DNA of 33,539 nt from positions 1-33,539 of the forward strand of contig NWBJ01000060.1 in the NCBI GenBank assembly GCA_002633115.1, given 5' to 3'. Source of the DNA: Muribaculaceae bacterium Zag1. Its GTDB lineage: Bacteria; Bacteroidota; Bacteroidia; Bacteroidales; Muribaculaceae. A model generated the notes under the pieces. It did no database searches and was not told the DNA's origin. It saw only the letters and a list, made by a program, of their open reading frames with translations. Both the position numbers and the translations under genes were made by a program. Position 1 is the stretch's first letter. The number at the start of each line of letters is the position of its first letter. Positions 32,663 through 33,539 of this stretch are shown here, in pieces.

Positions 32663-32821
32663 ATGTTAGGCTATAACTACCCGCGAGAGCCTCTTAAGGG
32701 GGAGTTCGCAAAGAAAGTAAGAGAATTGGCCGCTAAAATGAATGTTGACAAACCCATACATTTCAATTCTAGCGCCAACTCTAAAAACAGAAAGAAAATA
32801 AACATTATCCTGGACTTCTGA
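32663..32821 (+). CDS. Small basic protein paired with a GNAT acetyltransferase (antitoxin-like)
   Basis: 52 aa: it starts 'MLGYNYPREPLKGEFAKKVR', has a Lys-rich middle and ends 'KKINIILDF'. It lies directly behind a consensus promoter and one base before the ATG of the GNAT gene, the layout of a toxin-antitoxin pair in which the first small gene is the antitoxin. I do not recognise a named family. It seems intact, whereas its partner is broken. An upstream ATG in another frame (32653) gives only 7 codons. Confidence 0.6.
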   Translation: MLGYNYPREPLKGEFAKKVRELAAKMNVDKPIHFNSSANSKNRKKINIILDF

Positions 32822-32822
32822 T

Positions 32823-33005
32823 ATGGATAACCTAATTATTAGACCTCTTCAAGATTTTGACTCGTTGAAGAGGTTTTCTTGTGGAGAGCCATCCATGGAT
32901 TCATTCATCCAAAAGAAATTATGGAAAAGCATTGCTTTTGGATATTGTAAAGGTTATGGATGCTTTTCTGAGCAAGATAAGTTAATTGCAAAGACACAGT
33001 GTTGA
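32823..33005 (+). pseudogene. Truncated GNAT-family acetyltransferase
   Basis: 60 codons: 'MDNLIIRPLQDFDSLKRFSC', then 'SMDSFIQKKLWKSIAFGYCK' and 'DKLIAKTQC' before a TGA. This is the N-terminal third of a GNAT protein of the kind found in acetyltransferase toxins (normally about 160-170 aa). The acetyl-CoA binding motif is absent because the sequence changes after 'LIAK'. It is co-directional with the 52-aa gene. It is probably non-functional. Confidence 0.65.
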
Positions 33006-33035
33006 TGTTCTTTCCGGTTTTGTAACCTCTTCCCC

Positions 33036-33060
33036 TTGCCATTTGCATCACAAATGGCAA
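33036..33060. other. Perfect 10-bp hairpin
   Basis: TTGCCATTTG / CAAATGGCAA with loop CATCA, 30 bases after the broken GNAT frame. There is no T-run on either side, so a terminator is doubtful. It may be a scar or an end of a lost element at the truncation point. Confidence 0.4.
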
Positions 33061-33090
33061 AATCGTGTGCCGGTCCTGGAGGTGTAAAGA

Positions 33091-33145
33091 GAGTATTAAT
33101 GAGCTATGGGTCTATTTTTTTGATAGTTACGCCCCATTAATACTC
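33091..33145 (-). terminator. Inverted repeat at the end of the zinc-ribbon gene
   Basis: Perfect 11-bp arms GAGTATTAATG (33091-33101) and CATTAATACTC (33135-33145) around a 33-base loop. The stop codon of the minus-strand gene (33139-33137) is inside one arm. It could act as a weak terminator for that gene, but the long loop and absence of a T-run leave this uncertain. Confidence 0.35.
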
Positions 33146-33539
33146 TACATAGCCCTTCCCGTAACATTGAGTGCACATTTCGTGGCGATGGCCAGTCGAA
33201 ACCTCTTGACGACATTGCTCACACCATTTCTTCTGCCCAGCCCCATAATGCAGACGGATTACTTGCCCTGTCCCACCGCAAACAGTACATTTGTGCTGAG
33301 TCTGAGAATGAGATGAAGAAGGGGTGGTAGGAGAAACCGGCATAGGTGTGGCTGCAGATCCACCAGTAGAAACTTCTCTTCTCAAAGAACATGTAGTTTG
33401 ACCTTGCGGAGGGGTGGCTTTCTTGTAGACATATACAGTACCTTCTGGAGTGCGAATATTCAACACTCCTTTCGAATCATAAAAAGTGAAAGAACATTCA
33501 TTGCCATAGTAGCATGCACAAAACGGAGCATTCCCGCCC
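33137..33539 (-). CDS. Zinc-ribbon (DnaJ-type CxxCxGxG) protein, 5' partial
   Basis: The frame runs off the right edge of the window; codons beyond the first internal GTG (33466) remain open and coding-like ('NAPFCACYYGNECSFTFYDS'), so the start is outside. At least 134 residues are present. A Ser/Thr/Pro-rich linker separates an N-terminal part from a C-terminal zinc ribbon with 'CTVCGGTGQV', 'CEQC' and 'CTQCYGKGYVEY', the two CxxCxGxG-type knuckles of DnaJ-like zinc centres. No J-domain is visible in this part. Function unknown; a zinc-stabilised binding module is likely. Confidence 0.72.
   Translation of the reverse strand, partial: GGNAPFCACYYGNECSFTFYDSKGVLNIRTPEGTVYVYKKATPPQGQTTCSLRREVSTGGSAATPMPVSPTTPSSSHSQTQHKCTVCGGTGQVIRLHYGAGQKKWCEQCRQEVSTGHRHEMCTQCYGKGYVEY

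Overview
The window looks like chromosome of a gut Bacteroidales, probably a Muribaculaceae/Prevotella-like lineage. The evidence is: promoters of the Bacteroidetes type (TTTG, about 19-20 bases, then TAnnTTTG) in front of several genes, no obvious Shine-Dalgarno dependence, secreted proteins with type IX secretion (T9SS)-style C-terminal domains, and protein families typical of that order (Rpn-type nuclease, AAA_14/DUF4143 ATPase, AAA-ATPase_like/PDDEXK_9). The taxon is inferred from features only.

Left and middle part (1-22.3 kb, GC-rich, conserved-looking). A 5'-truncated Rpn-family nuclease gene is followed, in convergent orientation, by two huge secreted proteins (1104 and 2644 aa) in one minus-strand operon; both have dockerin-like segments and T9SS-like C-termini. 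Divergent from them are a porin and a tripartite drug-efflux locus: a lipoprotein membrane-fusion protein, then one 1490-aa reading frame that fuses the RND pump to its TolC-like outer-membrane partner. After a strong terminator comes a nitrogen module: an outer-membrane beta-barrel protein, a PII protein and the ammonium transporter Amt. It is preceded by a consensus promoter, a perfect 33-bp palindrome overlapping the -33 box, and five AAGGTTTC copies in the leader.

Right part (22.3-33.5 kb, AT-richer, accessory). The last 51 bases of amt plus its terminator (124 bp) occur twice, at 22190-22313 and 31718-31841. They bracket about 9.4 kb of defence-like genes: a C5-cytosine DNA methyltransferase, a McrB-like AAA+ protein and a DUF2357/McrC-like PD-(D/E)XK nuclease (together resembling a McrBC/LlaJI-type restriction system), a small unknown protein with an AAA_14/DUF4143 ATPase, a HEPN remnant, and an AAA/PDDEXK_9 protein. 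The nuclease gene is interrupted by one in-frame TAG. Just outside the right copy lies the C-terminal remnant of a second, divergent DUF2357 nuclease pointing at the duplicated terminator. This suggests that the amt 3' end is a defence-island hotspot where one system was displaced by another.

At the far right are a small gene plus truncated GNAT acetyltransferase pair behind an intact promoter, and the 3' part of a gene for a zinc-ribbon protein that runs off the window. No tRNA, rRNA, CRISPR array, integrase or transposase was seen.
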